DNA from: Oceanicaulis sp. HTCC2633
Lineage (GTDB): Bacteria; Pseudomonadota; Alphaproteobacteria; Caulobacterales; Maricaulaceae
Direction: 5' to 3'
Length of the DNA: 64,000 nt
Assembly (NCBI RefSeq): GCF_000152745.1
Contig: NZ_CH672428.1
Span: 1,567,251-1,631,250 of the forward strand
Shown piece by piece: positions 35,382-44,922 of the stretch. The notes beneath the pieces are model-generated. The model searched no databases. It was not told the origin of the DNA and saw only the letters and a list, made by a program, of their open reading frames with translations. The translations under genes were made by a program, and so were the position numbers. How positions within the stretch are numbered: position 1 is the first letter of the stretch; every line of letters starts with the position of its first letter.

Positions 35382-37205
35382 TTACTCAACGGTCACGGAC
35401 TTCGCCAGATTCCGCGGCTGGTCCACATCGGTGCCTTTGAGTGAAGCCGTGTGATAGGCCAGAAGCTGGATGGGCGCCGCCGCCACGATGGGGCGGATGA
35501 ACTCGGGGCATTCGGGCATGGTGACGATGTGCTCGGCCGTGTCCACGGCCAGTGCAGCGCCCTGCTCATCCGTGATCAGAATGATCTCGGCGCCACGGGC
35601 GGCGACTTCCTGCATGTTCGACAACGTCTTCTCGAACAGCGCGTCATGCGGTGCGGCGACCACCACCGGCGTCCCCTCCTCGATCAGCGCGATCGGGCCA
35701 TGTTTGAGTTCCCCTGCGGCATAGCCTTCGGCGTGGATGTAGCTGATTTCCTTGAGCTTCAAAGCGCCTTCCATGGCCAGCGGATGATAGACTCCGCGGC
35801 CGAGATACAGCACGTCCCGCGCCTGGGTCAGCCGCTGGGCGATCTTCTCGATCTGCGGCTCAACCCCGAGAGCGGCATTGATCAGGCGCGGCGTTTCCAG
35901 GAGCGCCGTGACGAAGCGCGCTTCATCCGCTTCGGTGAGCACGCCCCGGGCGCGACCGGCGCCGATCGCGAGAGAGGCGATGGCGGTCAACTGGGCCGTG
36001 AAGGCCTTGGTCGAGGCCACCCCGATTTCGGGTCCGGCCTGGGTCTGGGCGATGGCGTCCGCCTCGCGGGCAATGGAGGATTCGGCCACATTGACCACGG
36101 CCAGCGTCTTTGCGCCCGCCTGCTTGCAATAGCGCAAAGCGGCGAGCGTGTCGGCGGTCTCGCCCGACTGGGAGATGAACAGCGCCGCATCCTTCGGGCC
36201 GATCACCGGATCGCGATAACGGAACTCGGAGGCCACATCGATCTCGACAGACAGCCGGGCATGCTTCTCGAACCAGTACTTGCCAATCGCAGCGGCGTAG
36301 AACGCCGTGCCGCAGGCCGTACCCAGAAGACGGTTGATCGCTTTCCAGTCCAGAAGCCCGTCGGTGGTGAAACGGCCGGCGTCCACATCCACATAGCGCG
36401 ACAGGGTGTGAGCGATCGCGTCGGGCTGTTCATGGATCTCCTTTTCCATGAAGTGCCGGTACTCGCCCTTGTCCGCAAAGCCGGCGACAGCGCGGGAAAC
36501 ATGCACTTCGCGATTGGCGGGGCGTTGCTGGGCGTCAAGGATGCGGACATCGCCCGCAGTGACGATGGCCCGGTCACCTTCCTCAAGATAGATCACCTTG
36601 TTGGTCCAGCCTGCGAGCGCCAGGGAGTCAGACCCGACATAGCCCTCGGTCTCGCCCAGCCCCACAACCAGCGGACAGCCCGAGCGCGCCACGTAAAGCG
36701 CATCCGGATCCTCGACATTCAGAGCGGCCAACGCATAGGCGCCGCGCAAGCGGTCCACGGCGGCATGAAACGCGCCCGCCATGTCGAGACCGCGCTTCAG
36801 GCCCGCGGCGATCAGATGCGCGATCACTTCCGAGTCGGTCGGGGTTGAACAGGCAAAGCCGGCCGCCTTCAGCTCTTCGCGCAATTCGGCATAGTTCTCG
36901 ATGATGCCGTTGTGAACGATCGCGACCGGGCCTGAGGCATGGGGGTGGGCGTTCTCCAGCGTCGGCGCGCCATGGGTCGCCCACCGGGTATGGCCGATCC
37001 CGACAGCGCCATCGGCCGGGTCGCTGGCGATCGCCTGGTCCAGACCTGAAATCTTGCCCGGCGCACGGCGCCGCTCCAGCACGCCCTCCGGCGTGATCAC
37101 CGCAACGCCCGCAGAGTCATAGCCGCGATATTCAAGCCGCCGCAGCCCTTCCACCAGGCGCTCTGTTACCGTGGTCGATCCGACGATGCCGACAATGCCG
37201 CACAT
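35382..37205 (-). CDS. glmS: Glutamine-fructose-6-phosphate aminotransferase
   Basis: 607 residues. Catalytic Cys1 follows the start (MCGIVGIVGS). The N-terminal glutaminase domain (VGIGHTRWATHG) is followed by two SIS sugar-isomerase domains (FISQSGETADTLAAL and YLGRGVYHPLAMEGALKLKE). The last residues NLAKSVTVE match the family's conserved end, which closes the active site. It makes glucosamine-6-phosphate for peptidoglycan, LPS and amino-sugar glycans; GlmM, for the next step, is at the left edge of the window. It lies between ugd and galU on the same strand. Confidence 0.98.
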   Translation of the reverse strand: MCGIVGIVGSTTVTERLVEGLRRLEYRGYDSAGVAVITPEGVLERRRAPGKISGLDQAIASDPADGAVGIGHTRWATHGAPTLENAHPHASGPVAIVHNGIIENYAELREELKAAGFACSTPTDSEVIAHLIAAGLKRGLDMAGAFHAAVDRLRGAYALAALNVEDPDALYVARSGCPLVVGLGETEGYVGSDSLALAGWTNKVIYLEEGDRAIVTAGDVRILDAQQRPANREVHVSRAVAGFADKGEYRHFMEKEIHEQPDAIAHTLSRYVDVDAGRFTTDGLLDWKAINRLLGTACGTAFYAAAIGKYWFEKHARLSVEIDVASEFRYRDPVIGPKDAALFISQSGETADTLAALRYCKQAGAKTLAVVNVAESSIAREADAIAQTQAGPEIGVASTKAFTAQLTAIASLAIGAGRARGVLTEADEARFVTALLETPRLINAALGVEPQIEKIAQRLTQARDVLYLGRGVYHPLAMEGALKLKEISYIHAEGYAAGELKHGPIALIEEGTPVVVAAPHDALFEKTLSNMQEVAARGAEIILITDEQGAALAVDTAEHIVTMPECPEFIRPIVAAAPIQLLAYHTASLKGTDVDQPRNLAKSVTVE

Positions 37206-37340
37206 GAGCTGCTCCTGACTCCAAACCGGGCCCTGCCGCCTTCGATAGCCATAGCGGCCCGACCTGGCCAGCGCCCCACACGCCTTAATGGCGTGAAAGG
37301 CTTCAACAATTACTGCGGCAGATTTCAGGCGCCGGAAACC

Positions 37341-38642
37341 CTATCGCCCCACGCTGACATAATTGAAGCCGCGGCCCTTCATGTCTGCGGGGTCGTAGAT
37401 ATTGCGCAGGTCCACGAGGATGGAGCCCTTCATGGACTCCTTCACACGATCCAGATCGAGCGCGCGGAACTCGTTCCATTCGGTGATGATCACCAGAACG
37501 TCCGCATCCTCCGTACACAGATAGGCGCCGGACGTCATCTCCACATCGCTCAGAAGCTTCTCCGCCTCCAGCGCGCCGGCCGGGTCATACGCCTTGATCC
37601 TCGCCCCCGCCTTCTGGAGCGCGGGAATGATGTCGAGCGAAGGCGCATCGCGCATGTCGTCGGTATTGGGCTTGAAGGTCAGCCCCAGCACCGCCACCGT
37701 CTTGCCCGACACATCGCCGTCGCACGCCTTGATGACCTTGTCCGCCATCGCCGCCTTGCGCTTGTCATTGATGTCGACCACCGTCTCCACCAGACGCACC
37801 GGGCTGTCATGCTCCTGCGCCGTGCGCGTCAGCGCCAGCGTGTCTTTCGGGAAGCACGAGCCGCCATAGCCCGGACCGGCATGCAGGAACTTGTTGCCGA
37901 TCCGGTTGTCCAGGCCGATCCCCTTGGCCACCTGCTGCACGTCCGCGCCCACCGCCTCGCACAGATCCGCCATCTCGTTGATGAAGGTGATCTTCATCGC
38001 CAGGAACGCGTTCGCCGCGTACTTGATCAGCTCCGACGTGCGCCGCGCCGTGAACACGATCGGGGTCTCGTTGAGAAACAGCGGACGATAGAGCTCGCGC
38101 ATCACTTCGCGCGCAGTGTCGTTCTCAACGCCCACGACGACACGGTCAGGGCGCTTGAAGTCCTCGATCGCCGCGCCCTCGCGCAGGAATTCGGGATTGG
38201 ACACCACCGCGAACTCCGCATCCGGACGGGTCTTGCGGATCACCGCCTCAACCTCGTCGCCCGTCCCCACCGGCACGGTGGACTTGGTCACCACAACCGT
38301 GAACCCGTCCATGGAGCGCGCGATCTCTTCAGCCGCCGCGTACACATAGCTCAGATCCGCATGACCATCGCCCCGCCGCGACGGCGTGCCCACCGCGATG
38401 AACACCACATCCGCCGCCTTCACCGCATCGGTCAGATCCGTCTCGAAATCCAGGCGGCCCTCGCGCACATTGCGCTCGATCAGAAGATCAAGGCCCGGCT
38501 CGTAAATCGGAACCCCGCCCGAGCGAAGCTGATCGATCTTCTCCGAATTCTTGTCGATGCAGGTCACATGGTGACCAAAATCAGCAAAACACGCCCCCGA
38601 AACCAGACCCACATATCCAGTCCCGATCATTGCTACGCGCAT
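37341..38642 (-). CDS. ugd: UDP-glucose 6-dehydrogenase
   Basis: 433 residues. The NAD-binding start is MRVAMIGTGYVGLVSGACFA; the catalytic cysteine is in GYGGSCFPKDTLAL, and LGLTFKPNTDDMRDAPS belongs to the C-terminal UDP-binding domain. It oxidises UDP-glucose from GalU to UDP-glucuronate in two steps. AGGAAGG precedes the ATG. A uronic acid would make the island's glycan acidic even before sulfation. The genes upstream (a phosphohexomutase) and downstream (glmS) are on the same strand, suggesting one precursor operon. Confidence 0.97.
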   Translation of the reverse strand: MRVAMIGTGYVGLVSGACFADFGHHVTCIDKNSEKIDQLRSGGVPIYEPGLDLLIERNVREGRLDFETDLTDAVKAADVVFIAVGTPSRRGDGHADLSYVYAAAEEIARSMDGFTVVVTKSTVPVGTGDEVEAVIRKTRPDAEFAVVSNPEFLREGAAIEDFKRPDRVVVGVENDTAREVMRELYRPLFLNETPIVFTARRTSELIKYAANAFLAMKITFINEMADLCEAVGADVQQVAKGIGLDNRIGNKFLHAGPGYGGSCFPKDTLALTRTAQEHDSPVRLVETVVDINDKRKAAMADKVIKACDGDVSGKTVAVLGLTFKPNTDDMRDAPSLDIIPALQKAGARIKAYDPAGALEAEKLLSDVEMTSGAYLCTEDADVLVIITEWNEFRALDLDRVKESMKGSILVDLRNIYDPADMKGRGFNYVSVGR

Positions 38643-38732
38643 GGGGTTTCCTTCCTAGAACCAGGGTTGCTGACCGGTTTCTGATAGGCCATTCCGGCCA
38701 GAATGTGACAACCCAAAATCACAGGCGGCGAG

Positions 38733-40241
38733 CTAGAGTTCCTGGTCAAATGCGCCGATCTCGGGATGCCGGGAGAGCTCGTCCTTGATGGCCGCGAAGA
38801 TCATCTTGACGTCGTCCGCGCTGTTGGGGCTCTCCACCACGATCACGAGATTGGGGGTGTTCGAACTGGCGCGCACCAGACCCCAGGCCCCGCCCTCAAG
38901 GGTGAAACGCACGCCATTGACGGTGTTCACATCAATGATCTTGCGACCTGCGACGTCTGCGCCTTCGGCCTCTTTCGCCTGGAAACTGGCGACGATGCGC
39001 TCGACCACAGCATATTTCTCTTCGTCCGAACACGCGGGCGACATGGTGGGCGAGCCATAGCTGACCGGCAAATCCGCCTTGAGATCGGCGACAGACTTGC
39101 CCGGATTGCGATCCAGCATCTCGAGAATGCAGCGCGCGGCCACGATGCCGTCATCATACCCACGTCCGACCGGCGGCTGCAGGAAGAAATGCCCGGACTT
39201 CTCGAACCCGGCCAGAGCGCCCAGCTCATTGGCGCGGCGCTTGATATAGGAATGGCCGGTCTTCCAGTACTCAGTCTCGCAGCCATTGGCCTTGAGTACA
39301 GGATCAATGGCGAACAGGCCGGTGGACTTCACGTCCACAACGAATTTCGCGCCCTTGTGACGCTCAGACAGGTCGCGCGCCAGCATCAGGCCGACCTTGT
39401 CCGCGAAGATCTCCTCGCCGGTATTGTCAACCACGCCGCAGCGATCGCCATCTCCATCAAAGGCAAGGCCGATATCCGCGCCCGTTTCCTTCACCCGATC
39501 CGACAGAGCATGCAGCATCTTCATGTCTTCAGGATTGGGATTGTATTTGGGGAAGGTGTGATCGAGCTCGCAGTCCATGGCGATCACCTCAACACCCATG
39601 GCTTCAAGGGTCTCAGGCGCGAACGCGCCCGCCGTGCCATTGCCGCACGCGACCACGGCCTTGATCCTGCGCTTGAGCGAAACGCCTTTGGACAGTTCGG
39701 CCTTGTAGGCTTCAGCCACCCCGGTCTCGCGCACATAACCCCCGCCCGGGCGCGCCACGCCCTCATCGTTCAGCACGATCTCCTTCAGGCGGCTCATCTC
39801 ATCGGGACCAAAGGTGAGCGGGCGCTCGACGCCCATCTTCACGCCGGTCCAGCCATTGGAGTTATGGCTGGCGGTGACCATGGCCACCGAGGCGATGTCG
39901 AGATGGAACTGGGCGAAATAGGCCGTTGGCGAGAGCGCCAGACCAATATCGTGCACCTCGATGCCCGCCTGCATCAGACCGACTTCCAGCGCTTGCTTCA
40001 CGCTGAGTGAATAGCTGCGGAAGTCGTGGCCGGTGACGATCCTGGGTTCCTTGCCCAGCTCGTGGATCAGCGTGCCAAGACCCAGGCCCAGCGCCTGGAC
40101 GCCATACAGATTGATCTGGGGCGGTTGATCCGAGCCCGGATGGCCGAACCACCAACGCGCGTCATATTCGCGAAACCCGGTGGGCGTCACGAACGCTTCT
40201 GTTTCAAATTCCCAGGTATTGGGCTGAAGGTCGGTGCGCAT
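38733..40241 (-). CDS. Phosphomannomutase/phosphoglucomutase (AlgC/ManB type)
   Basis: 502 residues. The phosphorylated serine is in TASHNSNGWTGVKMG, the metal site in GLAFDGDGDRCGVVDN, and a sugar-binding EKSGHFF-type loop (GFEKSGHFFLQPP) is present. It interconverts hexose-6- and hexose-1-phosphates, supplying mannose-1-phosphate for GDP-mannose (Gmd substrate) or glucose-1-phosphate for GalU and RfbA. The N-terminal ~20 residues before FREYDARW are slightly longer than usual. No mannose-1-phosphate guanylyltransferase is seen in the window, so GDP-mannose must come from elsewhere on the genome. Confidence 0.93.
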   Translation of the reverse strand: MRTDLQPNTWEFETEAFVTPTGFREYDARWWFGHPGSDQPPQINLYGVQALGLGLGTLIHELGKEPRIVTGHDFRSYSLSVKQALEVGLMQAGIEVHDIGLALSPTAYFAQFHLDIASVAMVTASHNSNGWTGVKMGVERPLTFGPDEMSRLKEIVLNDEGVARPGGGYVRETGVAEAYKAELSKGVSLKRRIKAVVACGNGTAGAFAPETLEAMGVEVIAMDCELDHTFPKYNPNPEDMKMLHALSDRVKETGADIGLAFDGDGDRCGVVDNTGEEIFADKVGLMLARDLSERHKGAKFVVDVKSTGLFAIDPVLKANGCETEYWKTGHSYIKRRANELGALAGFEKSGHFFLQPPVGRGYDDGIVAARCILEMLDRNPGKSVADLKADLPVSYGSPTMSPACSDEEKYAVVERIVASFQAKEAEGADVAGRKIIDVNTVNGVRFTLEGGAWGLVRASSNTPNLVIVVESPNSADDVKMIFAAIKDELSRHPEIGAFDQEL

Positions 40242-40330
40242 TCTGGTCCCCTGTGATCGGCGCGAAGTGAAACGCGCCCCCGTCTTTTCGCAACTCTGCC
40301 GCGTACGGAATTAGCAAACAAGTGTGACGG

Positions 40331-41263
40331 CTATTGCCCTGCAGCCGCATCAATGCGTTCGGCGAACCGGACTGCCGCAGCCCCCGCCTCACCCGGAGCG
40401 GCAGGTCCGGTCGCCCGTCCCAGAACCGCCTCCACAAATCGCGCCACATTCGCGCCCAGCGGATCGCGGCCTTCAGGCGTGTCCATGTAATCGGGGTTGA
40501 GGTCAAAGCCGGTCGTGTTCTTGAAGGTGCGGGCCACGAAATCGATCTCGATCACGCCCGCCTCATACTCCACCACCATGCCGCGGCGCCGGTCATCCGC
40601 GATCCGGCTGGCCTTGAGTTCAAGCTCGGCGCCATTGGAAAAGCGCGCCGACATGCTCACCTCGTCGAGACTGTCGCTACGCTCGGTCTTGCCCTCGACG
40701 GACAGAGTTTCGGCGTCCGCCTGACCGATCAGGGTCAGCGCCAGATCAAGGTCATGCACCATGAGGTCGAAAGTGACGGAAATGTCAGTGCTTCGACCGC
40801 TCCACGGGCCTTCGCGCCAGGCGGTGATGCGCCGGGGCGGGGTCTGGATGCCAGTCAGGCCCATGACGTCGAAGACCAGCCGTTCCTGATGCCCGCAGGC
40901 CAGCGCCACTTGATGCTCGGCCGCCAGCCTTACCAACTGATCGGCTTCTTCGCCGGTCACCGCCAGCGGCTTCTCGATGAGCACGGGCTTGCCGGCGCGA
41001 AGCGCCCGTGCGCCCATTTCAGCATGGGTGACGCCGGGGCTGGCGATGGTGACCACGTCCACAGCCTCCAGGAACAGCCCCACCTCTGAATAGGCCGTGA
41101 CGCCATGCTTGTCCGCCAGGGCCTGGGCGCGCGCCTGATCAGGGTCAAAGATCGCGGTCAGCGTGGTGTCCGGGTTCTCGACGTATTTGCCAGCGTGATA
41201 GCCCCCGAACACGCCTGCGCCGATGACGCCTGCGCGCAAGGGAGAGGTCGCCGTACTGTTCAT
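40331..41263 (-). CDS. Gfo/Idh/MocA-family oxidoreductase
   Basis: 310 residues. GVIGAGVFGGYHAGKY is the NAD(P)-binding start and GKPVLIEKPLAVT holds the conserved EKP lysine; FDLMVHDLDLALTLIG matches the GxxxDxxxH-type catalytic region, with Asp and His. The substrate is probably a sugar or sugar nucleotide, given its position between a phosphohexomutase and kdsD, but it cannot be named. It lies 89 bases downstream of kdsD on the same strand. Confidence 0.9.
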   Translation of the reverse strand: MNSTATSPLRAGVIGAGVFGGYHAGKYVENPDTTLTAIFDPDQARAQALADKHGVTAYSEVGLFLEAVDVVTIASPGVTHAEMGARALRAGKPVLIEKPLAVTGEEADQLVRLAAEHQVALACGHQERLVFDVMGLTGIQTPPRRITAWREGPWSGRSTDISVTFDLMVHDLDLALTLIGQADAETLSVEGKTERSDSLDEVSMSARFSNGAELELKASRIADDRRRGMVVEYEAGVIEIDFVARTFKNTTGFDLNPDYMDTPEGRDPLGANVARFVEAVLGRATGPAAPGEAGAAAVRFAERIDAAAGQ

Positions 41264-41351
41264 GAAGATGCCTCGTCATGCTGAAGGCCTGAGGGTGTGC
41301 GCCGTCTTAGACCGCGTTCGGACCGGTGGCAAAGGGCCGGATCGCCGCGCC

Positions 41352-42341
41352 CTAGCTGACCCCGGCGCGCAGAAGATCGTGGATATGCAATAGCCCCACC
41401 GGCTTGCCCGCCTCATCGCAGACAAAAAGCTGAGTGATCTTGCGGTTGCCCGCAGTCATCACGCGCAGGGCGTCAGAGGCCAGGGCGCCGGGCGTGGTGG
41501 TTATGGGGCCGGGCGTCATCACACTCTTCACCGACAGCTCGATCAGGTCCGGGCCCATCCTGCGACGCAGATCGCCGTCGGTGACGATGCCCGACAATTT
41601 GCCGTCGCCATCGGTGACGCCGACGCAGCCAAACCCCTTCTCACTCATCACGATCAGCGCATCGCCCATGCTGGCGAGCTCGGGCGCGAGCGGCATGGCG
41701 TCGCCGGCATGCATCAGCTCATCGACGCGCGCCAGCGCCGAGCCGAGCGCGCCGCCGGGATGAAAGCGCGCAAAATCGGTCGCAGTGAAGCCCCGCGCCT
41801 CGATCAGCGCCACCGCGAGCGCATCGCCAAACGCCATCATCATCGTGGTCGAGGTGGTGGGCGCGCGGGTCTCGCCGCACGCCTCGGGAGCCTTGGGGCA
41901 GAGCAGAAGGATGTCAGAGCCTTTCGCCAGCGTGGACTCCGCCCCCGCCGTCATGCCGATCAACGGCACGCCGAAGCGCCGACAATAGGCGATCATGTCG
42001 CCCAGTTCCTTCGTCTCTCCCGAGTTTGACAGCGCCAGCACAGCGTCATCGGCCGTGATCATCCCCAGATCGCCATGGCTGGCTTCAGCCGGGTGCACAT
42101 AGGAGGCAGGCGTGCCGGTGGACGCCAATGTCGCAGCGATCTTGCGCGCCACATGGCCAGACTTGCCGACACCGGCGCAGATCAGCCTTCCCTTGAGCCC
42201 GGCAATCCGCTTGACGACACGAACAGCCTCTTCTGAAAGAGCGTCAGACAATTGCGAGAGACCGGACATCTCAAGGGACAGCGTCCGTCGCATCGACGCC
42301 AGTATTTCACCAGCATCGTATTCAGTTTCGTGTTCAGGCAT
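41352..42341 (-). CDS. kdsD: Arabinose-5-phosphate isomerase
   Basis: 329 residues from the ATG at 42341, preceded by GGGAG 5 bases upstream. An N-terminal SIS domain (RLICAGVGKSGHVARKIAAT and VLALSNSGETKELGDMI) is followed by two CBS domains (MPLAPELASMGDALIVMSE; VMTPGPITTTPGALASDALRVM). It converts ribulose-5-phosphate to arabinose-5-phosphate for Kdo synthesis. KdsD and the capsule-linked paralogue KpsF cannot be separated by sequence; the location in a polysaccharide island allows either. It is divergent from rfbC, with both promoters in a 97-base gap. Confidence 0.93.
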   Translation of the reverse strand: MPEHETEYDAGEILASMRRTLSLEMSGLSQLSDALSEEAVRVVKRIAGLKGRLICAGVGKSGHVARKIAATLASTGTPASYVHPAEASHGDLGMITADDAVLALSNSGETKELGDMIAYCRRFGVPLIGMTAGAESTLAKGSDILLLCPKAPEACGETRAPTTSTTMMMAFGDALAVALIEARGFTATDFARFHPGGALGSALARVDELMHAGDAMPLAPELASMGDALIVMSEKGFGCVGVTDGDGKLSGIVTDGDLRRRMGPDLIELSVKSVMTPGPITTTPGALASDALRVMTAGNRKITQLFVCDEAGKPVGLLHIHDLLRAGVS

Positions 42342-42437
42342 CAGAACTCCCAAGAGATATCCTCATTCCCTCTAGCAGCGTCGCACGAGCCTTGCTAGAT
42401 GACGGACCACACTCCAGCTTCGAAAAATACGTGCAAG

Positions 42438-42998
42438 ATGCAGCTCACTTCTCTTCAAATACCCGACGTTAAGCTCATCTCGCCCAAACGGTTCCGCGAT
42501 GACAGGGGCTGGTTCAACGAAACCTGGTCTTCAGACAAACTGGCCGGGTTGGGCTTCGTGCAGAGTTTTGTTCAGGACAACCTGTCTTATTCAAGCGCGA
42601 GCGGCACGCTCAGGGGGCTGCACTGCCAGCTACCGCCTTGCGCGCAGGGAAAGCTGGTGAGTGTCGTAACAGGCGCTATCTGGGATTTTGTGGTGGATGT
42701 ACGGACAGGCTCTCCCACCTTTGGCCAGTCGGTCAGGATTGAGCTTGATGAAAACACTCCGCATCAGCTCTGGATACCCGAAGGCTTTCTCCATGGCTTT
42801 CTCACACGCGCCCCTGACACCAGGGTGAGCTACAAGGTGACCGCGCCCTACAGCCCGGCCCATGATCGCAGCATAGCCTGGAATGATCCCTTCCTGGGTC
42901 TGGCGTGGGGAGTCGCGGATCCCGTCTTGTCAGACAAGGACCGGCAAGCGCCTCAGCTGAAGAACAGCGATGTTCATTTCACCTACGAGTCTTCCTGA
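42438..42998 (+). CDS. rfbC: dTDP-4-dehydrorhamnose 3,5-epimerase
   Basis: 186 residues from the ATG at 42438, whose product begins close to the family's usual start. An upstream ATG at 42399 adds 13 residues; neither has a strong ribosome-binding site. It is a cupin-fold epimerase: RGWFNETW, the catalytic-base region LRGLHCQLPP (His), GAIWDFVVDVRTGSPTFG and LWIPEGFLHGF. It catalyses the third step of dTDP-L-rhamnose synthesis. Its stop codon overlaps the rfbB start by one base, and rfbD and rfbA follow, forming a compact four-gene rhamnose operon. Confidence 0.93.
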   Translation: MQLTSLQIPDVKLISPKRFRDDRGWFNETWSSDKLAGLGFVQSFVQDNLSYSSASGTLRGLHCQLPPCAQGKLVSVVTGAIWDFVVDVRTGSPTFGQSVRIELDENTPHQLWIPEGFLHGFLTRAPDTRVSYKVTAPYSPAHDRSIAWNDPFLGLAWGVADPVLSDKDRQAPQLKNSDVHFTYESS

Positions 42999-44044
42999 TG
43001 TCTTCTGAACGTCCTCGCGCGCTGGTTACCGGAGGGGCCGGCTTTATTGGTTCAGCATTGGTTGCGGAATTGATAGATGCAGGATGGACGGTCGCCGTCC
43101 TTGATACCCTGTCATACGCTGCAGCCCCCGGGACCATAGCGCTCCTGAAACAGCTTGATCACTGCACACTCGTGAAGGGTGACATTCGCGACAGACACGC
43201 CGTCCGAAATGCATTCAAGCTTGCCGATCCTGACGTCATTTTTCACGCCGCGGCCGAGACCCATGTCGATCGGTCCATCGACGCAGCGACTGATTTTGTC
43301 ACAACCAATGTGATTGGAACCTTCGAGCTTCTGGAAGCGGCCCGAGACTGGCGTGACACCTATCCTGAGCGCAAAGTCACTTTCGTTCACGTTTCGACCG
43401 ACGAAGTGTTCGGTGATCTCCACGATACGGGCCAGTTTGACGAAGCCAGTCCTTACGCTCCCTCTTCTCCCTACTCCGCAACCAAGGCAAGCTCCGACCA
43501 TCTTGTCAGAGCGTGGGCGCGAACCTATGGCCTCGATGTCCGCATCTCCAATTGCTCAAACAATTACGGACCCCGCCAGTTTCCGGAAAAACTCATCCCG
43601 CTGACGATCCTGAACGCATTAGAGGGCAAGCCGCTGCCGGTTTACGGAGATGGTGGACAGGTGCGTGACTGGCTTTATGTGAACGATCATGCGCGTGCCT
43701 TGCGGCTGATCGCTGAAAAAGGCGAGGCCAGTCGGACGTATTGCGTAGGAGGAAATGCAGAACAGACGAACCTGAATGTCGTGTACCTGCTCTGTGACAT
43801 CCTCGACGAACGCATTGAAAAACCGGACTCCCATCGTGAGCTGATAACGTTTGTGTCAGACCGCCCAGGGCATGACAGACGCTACGCCATCGACGCATCT
43901 CGCATAAAAGCCGAGCTGGGCTGGCGTCCAGGCCAGACCTTTCAGGCTGGACTGAAGAAGACAGTAGACTGGTATCTCGCCCATGAAGACTGGTGGCGCC
44001 CTCTGGCTCAGCATTATAAGCGCGAACGCCTGGGAAACATCTAA
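42998..44044 (+). CDS. rfbB: dTDP-glucose 4,6-dehydratase
   Basis: 348 residues from the ATG at 42998; the longer frame to 42905 overlaps rfbC. VTGGAGFIGSALV binds NAD. HAAAETHVDRS, STDEVFGDL and the YSATKASSDHLV tyrosine-lysine pair are the catalytic motifs of RfbB, and SNNYGPRQFPEKLIPL is also diagnostic. It dehydrates dTDP-glucose, made by the RfbA encoded two genes on, to the 4-keto-6-deoxy intermediate. Coupled by single-base overlaps at both ends (TGATG and TAATG). Confidence 0.97.
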   Translation: MSSERPRALVTGGAGFIGSALVAELIDAGWTVAVLDTLSYAAAPGTIALLKQLDHCTLVKGDIRDRHAVRNAFKLADPDVIFHAAAETHVDRSIDAATDFVTTNVIGTFELLEAARDWRDTYPERKVTFVHVSTDEVFGDLHDTGQFDEASPYAPSSPYSATKASSDHLVRAWARTYGLDVRISNCSNNYGPRQFPEKLIPLTILNALEGKPLPVYGDGGQVRDWLYVNDHARALRLIAEKGEASRTYCVGGNAEQTNLNVVYLLCDILDERIEKPDSHRELITFVSDRPGHDRRYAIDASRIKAELGWRPGQTFQAGLKKTVDWYLAHEDWWRPLAQHYKRERLGNI

Positions 44045-44922
44045 TGGCATTGGCTGCAGCACCCGAGTTCCTGATCTTTGGAAAATCCGGTCAGCTTGCG
44101 CGTTCCCTGGCGGCTCAAGCGCGCTGTGAAGACGTCTCTTTGCTCTGCGCAGGCCGAGACATCGCGGACCTCACCATCCCTGGACACGCACGCGCTCTGA
44201 TCGAAAGGCTTCAGCCACGTTTCGTCATCAATGCTGCGGCCTATACCGCCGTCGATCGAGCTGAAGACGAAACGCTCCTCTGCAACGCCATAAACGCAGA
44301 TGCGCCTGGTGAAATGGCAAAGGCCTGCGCCAGCCAGGGCAGTCGGTTTATTCACGTCTCCACTGATTATGTGTTCAATGGAGAGTCCGATACGCCCTAC
44401 ACTGAAGATTCCGAGCCGGACCCTATCAACTTCTACGGCCAGTCAAAACTTGAGGGTGAGCTCAAGGCGCTCAACTCATACGATCAAACAACCATTGTCC
44501 GAACATCCGCCGTTTTCTCAGGGCTCGGCGATGACTTTCCCTGTAAAATCCTCAACCTTGCGGCCTCCAGAGAGACTTTGAGAATTGTGGACGATCAAAT
44601 AACCGGCCCCACCCCGGCCGCTGAGCTTGCCCGCAGATTGTTCGCACTGGCCAGATCCCCCTCGGCCTACGGTGTGTTTCATTGCGCCGGACAGCCCTTT
44701 GTCAGTTGGGCAGGTTTCGCCGCGGCCTTTCTTGAACAGGAAGGCTCTGCCATCGGGACCCGGGTGATTCCAGTCTCCAGTGAAGAGTATCCAACCCGCG
44801 CCCGGCGTCCGAAGCGATCCCGCCTTGGGGGCGACCGCCTCAAGGAGGCGACGGGTTTGCATTCCCCACAATGGCAGCAAAGCCTTGGCTTGATGCTCGA
44901 CGCCTGGCGGGCGAGTCGGTAA
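44044..44922 (+). CDS. rfbD: dTDP-4-dehydrorhamnose reductase
   Basis: 292 residues. GKSGQLARSLA is the NADPH-binding loop. VINAAAYTAVDRAEDE, VSTDYVFNGES and NFYGQSKLEGE (Tyr-Lys) are the family's catalytic blocks. It makes dTDP-L-rhamnose, the end product of the operon. Its start overlaps the rfbB stop by one base, and rfbA begins directly after its stop. The motif set is complete. Confidence 0.96.
   Translation: MALAAAPEFLIFGKSGQLARSLAAQARCEDVSLLCAGRDIADLTIPGHARALIERLQPRFVINAAAYTAVDRAEDETLLCNAINADAPGEMAKACASQGSRFIHVSTDYVFNGESDTPYTEDSEPDPINFYGQSKLEGELKALNSYDQTTIVRTSAVFSGLGDDFPCKILNLAASRETLRIVDDQITGPTPAAELARRLFALARSPSAYGVFHCAGQPFVSWAGFAAAFLEQEGSAIGTRVIPVSSEEYPTRARRPKRSRLGGDRLKEATGLHSPQWQQSLGLMLDAWRASR

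Noticed and set aside
35451-36848. Long plus-strand frame opposite glmS, with similar ones opposite ugd (37293-38684) and the phosphohexomutase gene (38766-40010)
   Set aside because: These are antisense shadows of GC-rich genes; their products have no recognisable features.
37270-37300. Short inverted repeat (ACACGCC/GGCGTG) between glmS and ugd
   Set aside because: Stem of only 6-7 bases without a T-tract on either strand; too weak for a terminator call.
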